A DNA stretch of 64,000 nt from Terfezia claveryi (Eukaryota; Ascomycota; Pezizomycetes; Pezizales; Pezizaceae): positions 62,001-126,000 of the forward strand of contig WHUX01000001.1 of NCBI GenBank assembly GCA_015179025.1, written 5' to 3'. Both the position numbers and the translations under genes were made by a program. The first letter of the stretch is position 1. Each line of letters opens with the position of its first letter. Positions 32,601-43,537 of this stretch are shown here, in pieces. The notes beneath the pieces were generated by a model, which did not search any database, was not told the DNA's origin, and saw nothing but the letters and a program-made list of their open reading frames with translations.

Positions 32601-33231
32601 AAACCCATAAGCCACGTGATGCACTTGTCTCTTGGGCTTTGGCTATAAGGTTTGGATATGGCACCGAAATTTAATACGCCGATTTTTCTTATAGTCAGAT
32701 TCATACGGTATCATCCATGTGGTATCACAACCTCAATACATCTCGTCATGAATTATATAGTTTAAATGCGAGTACTGATTCACACAACAAAAAAAAGCCT
32801 CAACACATGCCGCAGCATAAGCTTTAGGAATAGTAACTGGGGAGCTGGGGTGACTGTTGGACTCGGTGGCCCTCCATACAGAGAAGCATGCTAGTGGGGT
32901 CAATAAACAGTTAAAGAAAAATAAAAGAGGTGACTCTCTCCTCCAGAGTCCTCCGTCCCCTTCGAAGTCAGTTGACGATGTTCCAGTTCAGGATAGTCAC
33001 TTCACAGCTGGCTAGATGTTATCCTCCGAGTATCTGGACCTTTGTATGCCGAGAAAGAGAGCACGTGTCACATAAAAACAAATCATGGGTATATTGAGCT
33101 CAACAAGCCTAAATAAAAATATCTGCTTGAAATTTCGCAAGTGAATCCTAAGTACCAAAACCACATGTTAAACTTAACACCCTCCAGACATGGTATCCTC
33201 AAGACTCTATAGCATGACCTCAGCAAACGTC
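32601..33231. other. Intergenic
   Basis: No gene; 5' flank of the PIR-like gene. Confidence 0.5.
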
Positions 33232-33238
33232 TATAAAG
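33232..33238 (+). promoter_or_regulatory. TATA box of the PIR-like gene
   Basis: TATAAAG lies 105 bases before the ATG at 33337, preceded by CACGTG-free AT-moderate DNA and followed by a pyrimidine-rich leader; a 5' UTR of about 70 bases is implied. Confidence 0.5.
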
Positions 33239-33336
33239 CCCTCCCGTCTCATCACCACCCAACCGCCGTTGCACTCTAGGCTTGCTCTGAATTACCAATT
33301 GCCCAACTTTCGTACTCCTTAATCCCATCTACCGAA

Positions 33337-34356
33337 ATGAAGTTCTCCAAGTTTACCTTAGCCCTCGGGCTCGGGTTGGCCAACTCCGTGTTCGCCATTC
33401 CCCATAGCACTGCTGTCCAGATTGACAGTAGTAGCACCACTTCCCCCTCCTCCCCCTCTGGATCCACTGGTGCCGCCAGCGGTGCCACTTCCAACTCCAG
33501 ATCCACCTCCAGCAGTAATACCTACACCAGCAGCAGCACCTCGAACGACAAAAGTACAAGCGACAGCAGTGATAGCGAGGGCGAGGATGGATCTTTGGTA
33601 TTATCCTACTACGTCTCTCCCCAAGGAAACGCAAACGCCATGACGGTAAACCAGATCCCCGATGGACAAGTCCAGGCTCCCGGTTCTGGAAGCTCTAGTG
33701 GAAGCGGCAAAAGCAGCGGGGTCAGCCCTCTCAGCTTAGCCGGGGGTGAAAACCTCAACACCTACTCCTACGAGACCGGGCAGGGAAGCCCTTACGCAAA
33801 CATCGTCAGTCAGGTCCCCGATGGCCAAGTTCAGGCCTCAGGTAGTACTTCTGGCCAGGCCCAGGCCCCAGTTGCATATAGCGTTCTCAGCGCCCCAAGC
33901 ACCTCCTCCTTCGCCTCCTCCGAGGGACCTGGCTCTTACAGCGCTCAGAGTGCAGTGTCCGGAACCCCCCTCCAACAATACTACAGCCCCCTCGACCTCG
34001 GAGCCGAGAGCTACGACGCCTCCGACTACGAGGCCCTTCAGGATATGTACGGCCTCTCGAGCTATAGCTATCCTGGGTCTACATCTGGATCAACTGGATC
34101 CTATAGTGCTAGCAGCACAAATGCCTACGGAGAGGGGCAGCCTCAGTCGTTGACAGATACTACGCATGCAGTTGGTGCAGTGCCGCATGAGTATACTGCT
34201 ACTTCGACCCCAGATGACGACGATACGCCTACTGCTTCCTCCCAGGGGGGCGCACTAGTGTCCACTGAGCCGGCGTTGTATGAGGGTAGTGCGGCGGGGC
34301 TTAAGGTTGCGAAGGTGGGGATTGTGGTTGCTCTCTTTGCGGCGTTGATGGGTTAA
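33337..34356 (+). CDS. PIR-motif, GPI-anchored cell-wall protein, 339 aa
   Basis: An intact single exon. The signal peptide MKFSKFTLALGLGLANSVFA would be cleaved after residue 20. Most of the rest is Ser/Thr/Gly-rich and expected to be O-glycosylated. Two units, NQIPDGQVQAP (about residue 105) and SQVPDGQVQAS (about 157), closely match the PIR repeat (S-Q-I/V-x-D-G-Q-I/V-Q-A), whose central glutamine can form an ester link to beta-1,3-glucan; here x is Pro in both. A Tyr/Asp-rich middle (about 215-245) and an acidic DDDDT patch follow. The C-terminus ends in a small-residue site (EGSAAG) and a hydrophobic tail (VGIVVALFAALMG) with no charge after it, a standard GPI-addition signal. The protein could therefore be attached to the wall in two ways. 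Codon use is more GC-rich than its surroundings, suggesting high expression. Confidence 0.85.
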   Translation: MKFSKFTLALGLGLANSVFAIPHSTAVQIDSSSTTSPSSPSGSTGAASGATSNSRSTSSSNTYTSSSTSNDKSTSDSSDSEGEDGSLVLSYYVSPQGNANAMTVNQIPDGQVQAPGSGSSSGSGKSSGVSPLSLAGGENLNTYSYETGQGSPYANIVSQVPDGQVQASGSTSGQAQAPVAYSVLSAPSTSSFASSEGPGSYSAQSAVSGTPLQQYYSPLDLGAESYDASDYEALQDMYGLSSYSYPGSTSGSTGSYSASSTNAYGEGQPQSLTDTTHAVGAVPHEYTATSTPDDDDTPTASSQGGALVSTEPALYEGSAAGLKVAKVGIVVALFAALMG

Positions 34357-34956
34357 CTTGCTGTCATGGAGATGTTACCATTTTGTTTTACCATCTGGAC
34401 ACACGTTCGTTAGGGATAGCGAACCCGATACTACAGCTAGCAGCGTCGGTAGTGTTTGGTGAGGTACATTTTGTTTCTTATGCGGCGTTCAGTTCAGGTC
34501 TTTTGATGAGTTCTGGAAAATTGTTTATAGCAGAACTCAAAATTACATAAGCTTCATGGTCACTAGATGCCAAAACTTTCGTATCATGCATAAAGATGCA
34601 ATGTCCTTCTCAAATATTGCAGAGTTTACGCCTTCTTATGCAGGGGGTGAGCACGAAACTTTTTGCCGCCTAGCTGTATTATGGCTAGTGGCATGAGAAC
34701 ACTCACAGTAGGCTTTCACCAAATCGATCTCAAGTGTAGCGTGCTGTTCATCTTTTGGGATCTCCTGTCCTAGGTAAATTAGTTGTATCCGTACTTAAAC
34801 AGTGAGAAACAAGAACGGGATAGATGTCCGAAGTAGATCTAGAAAATTGTCGAGCAACTATATTTTAAAATCTCACACGCGTACCGTATACCGTTCTCAT
34901 AAAATAATTCCAGAAAAAAACACCGATTCATGACCTCGTGAATACAGAGAGAAAAA
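34357..34956. other. Convergent intergenic region
   Basis: Lies between the stops of two convergent genes. No RNA gene or repeat seen. Confidence 0.5.
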
Positions 34957-37002
34957 TTAAGCAGAACCATTAACCTTGACCACATCCCTTGAAACCCCAC
35001 CAACCATCTTCTCATTTATACTACTCGCTGTGCCATTAGCACTGTCTCCATTAGTCAACGAATACACCACCTGCTTATCGCCCTCCTTTTTCGCCCCCTC
35101 CTTCTCATCTTCCATATCCGTATCATCATCACTCGACCCCTTCCCCTCCCGTCTGTTTTCTCGCTTCGCTCTCTTCTCCCTCTCCTCCTTTGCCCTCTTT
35201 CTCCTCTCCTTCCTCTCCCCCTTCTCCTTCTCCTCTTGTTCTTTCTCCTCCTTCTCCTTCTCCTTCCTCTCTTTCTCCTTCTTCTCCAACAACTCCTGTT
35301 CCGCCCAAGCCACTACTTCCGCAGTCGCCCTCCTTGGGTTCTTCTTATGCCTCAATAAAAACCCTTGCACCTCCGCAGGACTAAAAACATGCTCTGGAAC
35401 CTTCTCTGCAAACACATTTGCCAAATCCGCGATCTCATCATCGTCGGGAAAATCGTTCGGGAATTTCAGTATCCGCTTGTCACTCTCGTTGACCTCGTAA
35501 ATAGCCCGGAACAACCCGTGAATAATTTTCTTGTCCGCATAGGTGAATTTAATTTGTAAATCGACACGACCGGGACGAATAAGTGCCTCGTCAAGTCGCT
35601 CACGGTGGTTGGTGGTCATGATAAGTGCTCGGCCTTCTTTAGAGGCCACGCCGTCTATAGCATTAAGTAGACCAGAAAATGATACCTGTACGCCGGGCTT
35701 TGTGTTGGAATTGTTGTTCTTATCTTTGTCATCGAGGGGCTTGGGAGGAGCAGCGGCCTTACCCGCCTCACCCTTTTCACGAGTAACCCCGCATGCATCA
35801 ATATCCTCTAAAAGTACTATACAGTTCTTTGGCAGCGAGGAAAAGAGAAGCGCAAGGGTATCATCGTTCATCCAAGCAACTGAAAGGGAAAGAGCATAAA
35901 CTGAAAGTCCAAATTTCCCAGCAAGTGCAACACTAAGTGATGTCTTACCAGTACCTGGTGGTCCATAGAGGAGATACCCGCGTCGGTATGGTAGACCACG
36001 GTTGGAATACCATTTATTGGTAGCAGGCAAAAGGAACTCCTTCAAATCTTCAGAGATTTCCTCCTTCTGTTTGTCATCTAAGATCACGGTGTCAAGGGAT
36101 CGCACTGGCTTCGAGAAACATCGCATCCACTCTGCACCAGTACCACCACCCTCCGAACCCTGGCGAGCCTTATATACAGCCGTTCTCCCATGATCCTTAT
36201 TGTTTTGCCGCTCAACGACCTCCTCGAAGAGCATCTTGAGAGGTGTAGGATCTTTGCCGTAAACTGAGAGCTGAACTTGCTGCTTTGGCCTTGGGTTCCA
36301 CCAACCCGACTGCGAATTTGGTATTTCTTCTCGAATAATCGTAATCGTGGTCCCGGTGGGTTTATAGTAGAAAAAGTCCTCACAGGACGACGCAGGGGCG
36401 TACTTGATTTTCTTTCGGTTACGGATGATTTCGTTATCCTCGACTTCCGCCTCGGAGCTCTCTGAGTCTGAATGGTAATCATCGAAAATGTCGTAACTGT
36501 AGTCATCCCAATTGTTGAGATTGGCTTCCATGTGGCGAGTGGTATGTTGAAATAAGGATGACAATGCCCAATCCCTGCCTCCTGGTCGAACATTACTCTG
36601 CTTCGATCTGGCGGCCTCCATCATTTGTCCCCAACCTTTCTCTGTAACTTCAATGTTTTGCTCCCCAATCTGAGATTGCTGTGATTCCACCTTGGACGTA
36701 TTGAATGCCCCCTCCTCCTCGAGGAACGTCATCAGAGCAGAAAATAAAGGGTCTTGGGACATCACTTTCACCGTGCATGAGTAATAATCGTACAGAAGAG
36801 TTTTCACCCCATCCCGAAAATAAATGGCACTAGTGAAGAGAGCAAAGCAGAGGACAGCAAACGTCACCAGAAAGTTGATATCGAGTCCGAGGGTAGACAT
36901 CAACCTGGGTCCGGCATATTCCAATATTTTACTGTAAATAGTTGTAAAAGACAGAGTCCCCAAGAAGACCCCTGCCATTGATGAAGCTTCAGCGTCGCCC
37001 AT
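34957..37002 (-). CDS. BCS1-like AAA ATPase, 681 aa
   Basis: An intact single exon, with the start at the ATG at 37002 (context TACCATGGG). An N-terminal membrane segment lies at about 43-62 (INFLVTFAVLCFALFTSAIYF). A BCS1-type N-domain follows, with FFYYKPTGTTITI and an acidic DDYHSDSESSEAEVED insert (about 172-189). The AAA domain has Walker A GPPGTGKTS (347-355), Walker B NCIVLLEDIDA (393-403) and the arginine-finger region RPGRVD (476-481). A Gly/Asn/Lys insert (about 405-435) separates Walker B from SFSGLLNAIDG, as in other fungal members. The tail (about 565-640) is a Lys/Glu-rich, very probably helical stretch. Yeast Bcs1 moves the Rieske protein across the inner mitochondrial membrane, but filamentous fungi have many divergent paralogues of unknown role. 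The long tail and acidic insert mark this as one of those, not the conserved orthologue. Confidence 0.92.
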   Translation of the reverse strand: MGDAEASSMAGVFLGTLSFTTIYSKILEYAGPRLMSTLGLDINFLVTFAVLCFALFTSAIYFRDGVKTLLYDYYSCTVKVMSQDPLFSALMTFLEEEGAFNTSKVESQQSQIGEQNIEVTEKGWGQMMEAARSKQSNVRPGGRDWALSSLFQHTTRHMEANLNNWDDYSYDIFDDYHSDSESSEAEVEDNEIIRNRKKIKYAPASSCEDFFYYKPTGTTITIIREEIPNSQSGWWNPRPKQQVQLSVYGKDPTPLKMLFEEVVERQNNKDHGRTAVYKARQGSEGGGTGAEWMRCFSKPVRSLDTVILDDKQKEEISEDLKEFLLPATNKWYSNRGLPYRRGYLLYGPPGTGKTSLSVALAGKFGLSVYALSLSVAWMNDDTLALLFSSLPKNCIVLLEDIDACGVTREKGEAGKAAAPPKPLDDKDKNNNSNTKPGVQVSFSGLLNAIDGVASKEGRALIMTTNHRERLDEALIRPGRVDLQIKFTYADKKIIHGLFRAIYEVNESDKRILKFPNDFPDDDEIADLANVFAEKVPEHVFSPAEVQGFLLRHKKNPRRATAEVVAWAEQELLEKKEKERKEKEKEEKEQEEKEKGERKERRKRAKEEREKRAKRENRREGKGSSDDDTDMEDEKEGAKKEGDKQVVYSLTNGDSANGTASSINEKMVGGVSRDVVKVNGSA

Positions 37003-37933
37003 GGTAGCCGTTTGATCACCAAAGGATGCTAGATTAAGAAATGTCTACACACGGAAAGGGAGTGCAGCAATCAGACAACACAGCTCTATTGTGTATTAAT
37101 GGGAGGGCAGTTAACGTCCCCGTATCCTTATTGATATGGTTTCCAGGGTCTGGTGTATATATCCTCTGAGTATTAACAGGATTGATTGATGGTGTTCTTG
37201 TACTGGATTAATAGCTATGGAACTACTGCTTGGTTGGTAATGACTAAGAATTAGCTATATATTCCAAATTCAACTCTTGAATAGAACAAACCTTCTTGTA
37301 TGATGTATCAGAGTGGTGTTTCTATTGATGAATTTGGGGAATAAAATTTGTGGAGGATTGTTGGACTCTTTATAGATGTAATCAAGTGCCACAAATGCCT
37401 TAAATTCCTCTCATCCCATCTCTGATTACCGTCCCTCCTAGCGCAAATGTAGCATCAAGCATTGATATCCCAGCTGCTGGAGGGCGCATAGGTAAGGCTG
37501 AAGATGTACAGTATATGAGACACAGCCCTCTGACGGCGATGGGGCCCTAAGCTAAAGCACAAAGGGCATATGTAGTGAACTGGGGCATCTAACCTAATGT
37601 GGCTGTCCAACACCCGATTGAGTGAGTGCATGCTCAGCGAGGGTTAACACCAATGAGGCTGAAAATTATCACGTCAGTACTATAGCATACTAAACAAATT
37701 CCGTGACTGAGCCGAGGCTTACCGATTTAAATTGATAGATATACATTCGGCGCTTCCCGTTCGCGATCGGCTCTGCAGCTGACCCTATCTTTTATGACTC
37801 AGGTGTGGCCTGTAGTCTAAACCAAACTAGGAATGGACGTTCTGGTGTGGCTTTTAGTTGGATGGCTCCCTAGTTTTCACAATATGACGTAGGTTGTTGA
37901 CATATGGCGAAGTGGTCACCTCGTACCCATCAG
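37003..37933. other. Intergenic
   Basis: No gene supported between the ATPase start and the inverted-repeat element. Confidence 0.5.
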
Positions 37934-38993
37934 TACCCTTGCAAGCCTACTAGTGAGCAGCCACCGTCTAGTGCACATCCCTGCAAACCCCCTTGCAATA
38001 GCGTTTCCAGCCACACTTGTGATATATCATGAGTATAGTGATTCCGGCTAAATGCATAGCCATGAAAAAGAGTACGCTCTACAACATGGTTATGCTCATA
38101 TCCCACCAAGGTCAACTGAAGACTCAATATTCCCCTTTCCAATATGACCTCCCCAAAGAGCTACCCCCACCCCCTCAATGCCTGTTATAGGCTAGATATC
38201 CAGCAGGAGAACTTATGATGACTAGAAGGCCATTTCCTGGTATCTATATTCATGTCAAAATAGCCTCTAGGGCAGCAGCCCCTAATATGACTAAACGGTA
38301 TACAAGCAACAACAATGCTCTAAAATGAATATTTTCAGAATTAACTAATTTACTTTATTTATGATAGTCTAAACTCTCAACCCCCTCCCCTCTGCAACCT
38401 TTCCCTCTATAGCATTCTCAATCACTATAGATAGGTTTTCAATAGTTTTGGAACCTCTAATACCCCTCTTCAAGGACCCCCCCCCCCAATATCTATGCTC
38501 TCTCTCTACTCCCTCTATAGGCCGAATATTGCACGAATAGGCCCATAACTACTAGGAGACCTCTACCTAGCATCTGTTGCTGCTAGTGCTGAAGGTGGAA
38601 TGTGCAAAATGGCAAAACTAGAGGTCTTAATTTATAGTACTAATTTCCCCAAATAATTACTTCTGAGAGCTTTATTATGCCTCTCCTCTATCTACCTCGA
38701 TCTAACTTGAAGCTCTCCTCTAGAGCATCTTCAGTACCACTGCTCTGCTAGTACCCTACACTAAGTGCACAGTTACTATAAGGATTTAAAATGCCTCAAG
38801 AAAGGCCAGTATCAAAGCGACCATAATATAATTTCTCGATTGAGACCAATAATGTAAAGGTAGAAATTATAGTACAATTAGAGGCCTTTTCACAAGTTAA
38901 GTACTAGATTAGATACTAGGTTGAGTATAAGGTTGGACTGCATACTAGGTTGGATACTAGGTTGGATATTAAATGAGATGCTAGGCTAGATCT

Positions 38994-39568
38994 TGTAACG
39001 TGGGCCTTGGGAACAAGGCGACCAAAGGGTACGCCGGGAAGAGGGCAGGGGCTAGGGCAAGATACACGTAGGAACGCTACGTGTGTGACTAGGGGAAGGC
39101 TGAGATGGGAGGTAAGGGCAAGAGGCAAGAGGGGCAGAGGGCAAGGGGCACGAGACACGCGGAAGCAGTTGCCGCGTGTATCAAGAGAGGCAGCTGGGCT
39201 GCAAACACAAGGCGAGGCAAGGCAAGGACAGGAGGTTCGCGGGGTGGGCAGCAGGGCTGCAGAGTCGAGGCGAGACAAGGAGGTGCACAAGGGAGATGCA
39301 CCAATGTGGAGAGAAGCAAGGCCCTGTATTGGATATACAAGACGTTGGATGGGGATCCAACGAGAGGGCGGAGAAACGAAGATATATATACATGATTCCA
39401 GGCCAAGGCCATGGAAGGAATAAGCTTCCCGAGATTCCTATCTCGGAAGCTAAGATAACAATCACCCATCGACGACACCCGAACAAGCCTGTTCGAGTGT
39501 CAGAATAGCACGACACCCGAACAAGCCTGTTCGAGTGTCAAATCAAGACGAAGGACACGGTTGTGATA
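38994..39568 (-). repeat. 3' LTR of the chromovirus
   Basis: Near-identical to 44697-45270. Contains a 30-odd-base tandem near its 5' coordinate-high end (CGACACCCGAACAAGCCTGT twice at 39471-39540). Confidence 0.93.
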
Positions 39569-39768
39569 CTATTTCCCCTTTAGGCTGGAGCTCCAGCGAC
39601 GGAGACCTGGGCACAGCAACCGGCAAAATCAACACAGGAAACAACAACAAGTACAAGAACGAGAACCCCAACTCCAAACAACAAAGACCCACCACATGTG
39701 TCACAAGTGACAACAGAGACAACAACAACAAGAACAAGGACAGGAACCCCAACTCAGACATGGGGAGA

Positions 39769-39969
39769 TCACTCAACCGGACGGGGCTTCCTCGAGTATC
39801 GCTGATGGAACAGGGAGACCAGATCCTGAGCATTTTCCAGGTCCTCAGCGGGTTGCCAGGTAGCCTCCTCGTCCCCTACCCATTTAACCTTGTACTGCAG
39901 ATGCCCATACCTCTTTCGCGAGTCCAGCACTTCCTCCACCTCCCATTCCTCTTCACCTTCAATAACCAC
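39769..39969 (-). pseudogene. Chromodomain at the integrase C-terminus
   Basis: EEEWEVEEVLDSRKR, then LQYKVKWVGDEEATWQPAEDL and VSLFHQRY. The aromatic residues of the chromodomain cage region (W in EEW, W in VKW, W in ATW) are visible. Such domains steer integration to modified chromatin. It is separated from the upstream integrase by a TGA at 40078-40080 where the alternative reading continues LRFPKDIKCHPVVYVSEIEP. Confidence 0.88.
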
Positions 39970-40077
39970 TGGAGGGGGTGGGGGGTGTTTCTGCCCTGGG
40001 AGGGGATCGTCAGCCGCTGGCTCAATTTCCGATACGTATACAACCGGGTGGCATTTGATGTCCTTGGGGAACCTCAG

Positions 40078-41846
40078 TCAATAGGCATGAGTGCCCACAG
40101 CGGCCACCACCTCGAATGGACCCAGAAACTTATGATCGAGCTTGCGAAATGGCCGTTCCATCTGGAAGTGCCTGCTGGAGAGCCACACCTTATCTCCTGG
40201 CTGATACTTAGGGGCTAGCAACCGTAATCCATTAGCATATTCGGCTTGCCTGGCTTGCGCATATCCCAGCTCGGCTTTCAGGGTAGAGTGAAGTTCAGAA
40301 ATCTGCGTGGCGAACTCCTTAGCTGGGGCGTTCTCCCTGGCCTTGCGCAGAGGTGCCAGGGAGTCTACGAACCGAGGGTGCCAGCCATAATTGGCCAGGA
40401 ATGGGGAGGTCTTCAGGGTCTCTGAGAAGTGGTTGTTGGCGGAGAATTCGCAAGTGGCCAGCAATGAAACCCAGTTATTCTGCTGGTAATTGATGTACGC
40501 CCTCAGATATTGTTCCATGATGGCGTTCATACGTTCTAACTGGCCATCAGTCTGAGGGTGGTATGCCGTAGACAGGTGTATTTCGATACCCAACAGCTTA
40601 CAGAATGTTTTCCAGAAGTCGGCGACGAACTGAGGGCCACGGTCTGAGACAATCGACGCTGGGAGGCCATGGTAATGGAAAACATTATCCAGGTAGAGGG
40701 ATGCCAATTCGGGGCCGAGCAGGTGTCTCGACAGGGTATCACATGCCTCATTTTCGTTAACCGATCCACTACCATCAAGATGGCGTTGAATCCCGAGTCT
40801 TCCAGCAATCCGGTGACGAAGTCCATAGTCAGGTGTTGCCAGGGTTGTTCTGGGACTTCCAGAGGCTTCAGGGTACCATAAGGAGCATGACGGGTGGGTT
40901 TGGCACGCTTGCAGATATGGCAATTCTGTATATACCGCTCCACTTCCTTCCATTAGTCAATCCACGTATATTGCCTGGACAGCAACTCTAACATCTTAGC
41001 CACTCCAGGGTGACCCGCTGCCAGTGTGTCGTGGTGTTTCTTGATCAATCGCAGGCATAGCTCATCGTCTGCAGGCACGTAGAGGCGGTCCAGGTGATAG
41101 AGAAGGCCGTCCTGAGTCGTACACTCGGCTAGGGAAATCTTGGTGTGGCGGCGCTGGCCAGAATCCACTGCGGCGATAATGTCTTTGGCCAGTGGGTCCT
41201 CCGCGTATGCCCTTTTTACCTGTTGTCGGAGATCACTTCCAGCATCTGCATCATCCTCGACATCCATGATCTCAGCTTCAGCCTCAGCCTCAGCCAGAAC
41301 GTTGGCGGCCAGGTCAAGATTTTCCGGCTTCAGTACCACCTGGTTCTGGTATTTTAGCCTTTCATCCCCCCCCTTAGGGAGATCTCCTGATCTCCTGGTC
41401 AGTGCGTCTGGTTTCCTACCAGCCTTTCCAGGCCGATACTTGATCTTGAAGTTGAATCGAGATAAGAACTCCGACCACCTAGCCTGCCGTCGGTTCAGCA
41501 GCTTAGTGGTGGTGAAGTACTCAAGATTCTTATGATCGGATAGTACCTCAATAATCCCCTTGGCTGACTCCAGGTGTGGCCTCCACTCCTCGAATGCTCG
41601 CACAATGGCCATTAACTCCTTATCATAGATTTCATAATTACACTCCGCCGGAGAGTGCTTTTTTGAGAAGTATGCCACTGGGTGGAGGATGCCGTTCACA
41701 TGCTGGGACAGGATTCTGGCGGACACATAGTCGGAGGCATCTGTTTCTATGATACACTCGCTGTCGGGGTCGAAGTGGGCCAGGATCGGGGCTGAGCAGA
41801 AGGCTTCCTTGAGTTTCTCGAAGGCAGATTGGGCTTCCAGACCCAC
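40078..41846 (-). pseudogene. Gypsy RNase H and integrase, frameshifted
   Basis: RNase [46 protein letters not shown]. Integrase: the H..H..C..C zinc region (HHDTLAAGHPGVAKML, then CHICKRAK), catalytic blocks TMDFVTGLLED and IVSDRGPQFVADFW, and STAYHPQTDGQLERMN. A frameshift or stop lies near 40945 and another near 40700, between the first and second catalytic aspartates. Confidence 0.92.
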
Positions 41847-43497
41847 TGGAAGCGTTGGCCCTTTTCCATGCCCTTGGTCTTGGTTAATGCTGTCAGTGGT
41901 GCCACGATCTTCGAATATCCCAGAATGAACCGGCGATAGAAGTTAGCAAAACCCAGGAAGGCCTGAACGTCCTTGAGATTGGCGGGGATTTCCCATTCCT
42001 GGATTGCCGCAACTTTGGCAGGATCCATTCTGATGCCTTCTGTTGTTATTATCAAGCCCAGATACTTCACCTCTTGGACGTGGAATTCGCATTTTTCGGG
42101 CTTTAAGTACAACCCTGCTTGTTCCAGCTTTTCCAGGACTCGTCGGACGTGGATTTTGTGCTCCGCCAGGGTATCCGAATAGATTAGGATATCGTCTAGG
42201 TACGCCGTGCAGAACACATCAGGAAGTCTCGTAGGGTGTCATTAATAAAGTGTTGGAAGGAGGCCGGGGCGTTAGTTAGGCCGAAGGGCATCACATTGTA
42301 CTCGAAATGGCCATATCGTGTCCGGAAGGCAGTTTTCCACTCCTCTCCCTCGGCGATCCGTACTAGGTTGTAAGCCCCCCTCAGATCCAATTTGGTGAAC
42401 CACTTTGCTTTGGAAAGCCTGGCTAATGTCTCCTGGATCAGGGGTAAGGGATACCTGTTTTTGACCGTTATCTCGTTCAGGCCACGATAATCAACACATA
42501 ACCGAAGGGAGCCATCCGACTTCTTCACGAATAGCACGGGGGCACCTGCTGGGGAGGAGCTGTGGCGAATGAAGCTCTTGTTGAGGTTTTCCTCCAAGTA
42601 TTTTTTCAGAGCTTCCAGTTCCACCCGGGACATCCCGTAGAGAGGTCCATAAGGGGGGGTCTTACCTTCTACCAGCGGGATTGTGTGGTCGTATGGTCGG
42701 TGGGGGGCGAGCTTTTCCGCAGCTTTTTCCGAGAACAGGTCAATGAATTCGTGGTATTCGTCTGGAACCATGGATTTCCACTCCCCCTTAGACCTTGTCT
42801 TGTTGATTTCCAGGTTTACGTCATGTATGGAGAGGGCATGCGCCTTCAGCTTGTGCCTCCTAGTGAGGTAGGCGAAAGCCCCGGCTCCAATGAAGTTGAT
42901 ATTCAGGGGTTTTTGGGGTGCGAGAGGGACATCGGGAGCAGGGGAAACAAGGGAAACCGGGGGATTGGTGGCATCGATGTACGCGGCCTGGTGTACCACC
43001 TGAGTTGGGTGGATTACGGGGGGCGGTAATGCACACAGACCAGCGATGGTGGCCTTCGGCTCTCCGCAGTATTTTCGGCAGTAAGGGCTATTAAAATGCA
43101 GGGTATAGGAGCCAAAGCTGACCGATACATCGTGCATCCTAAGCCATGGGATTCCGAGGACAATTGGATACTTGAGCTTTGTAACGAACATAGGGAGGCT
43201 TTCGGAGTGGTCCCCAATCTGGGCAGGAGTACATGCGATATCGGTAATGGCTCCAGAAGAGATAGGTCGGCCATCAATGACATCGAGGAGGCGGGGGGTT
43301 TTGAGCTTAGAGGTGGGTATGGCATGTTTACTGACAAAGGCCTGGTCGATGAAGGCAATTCCTGAGGCTCCACAGTCTACGAGAGCTGATGTGACGAGTG
43401 TTTTACCATTGAAGGATATCGTGATAGGTACAACAAAATGCTCACCAAACAGGTGAGACTCGTCAACAGACATAGAAGGAACAGAAAAAGACGACAA
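41747..43497 (-). pseudogene. Gypsy protease and reverse transcriptase, frameshifted
   Basis: The protease region has ALVDCGASGIAFID, where the usual DS/TGA catalytic triplet is DCG. RT blocks include VKKSDGSLRLCVDYRGLN, FTKLDLRGAYN, FRTRYGHFEYNVMPFGLTN and, after a single-base deletion near 42217, [14 protein letters not shown] with the YLDD active site. A second shift follows near 41846. The enzyme cannot be made from this copy as it stands. Confidence 0.93.
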
Positions 43498-43537
43498 AGA
43501 CAGGTGACCTAGTGCAGGTCCTTGCTAGTGTCAGTGA

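Noticed and set aside
33353..33634. Trp/Cys/Arg-rich reverse frame
   Set aside because: Antisense shadow of the Ser/Thr-rich PIR-like protein.
34976..35500. Ser/Phe-rich 174-codon frame
   Set aside because: It is the antisense shadow of the Lys/Glu-rich tail of the BCS1-like ATPase.
39471..39540. CRISPR-like repeat (CGACACCCGAACAAGCCTGT twice)
   Set aside because: Only two units, present in both LTRs of a eukaryotic retrotransposon; no array.
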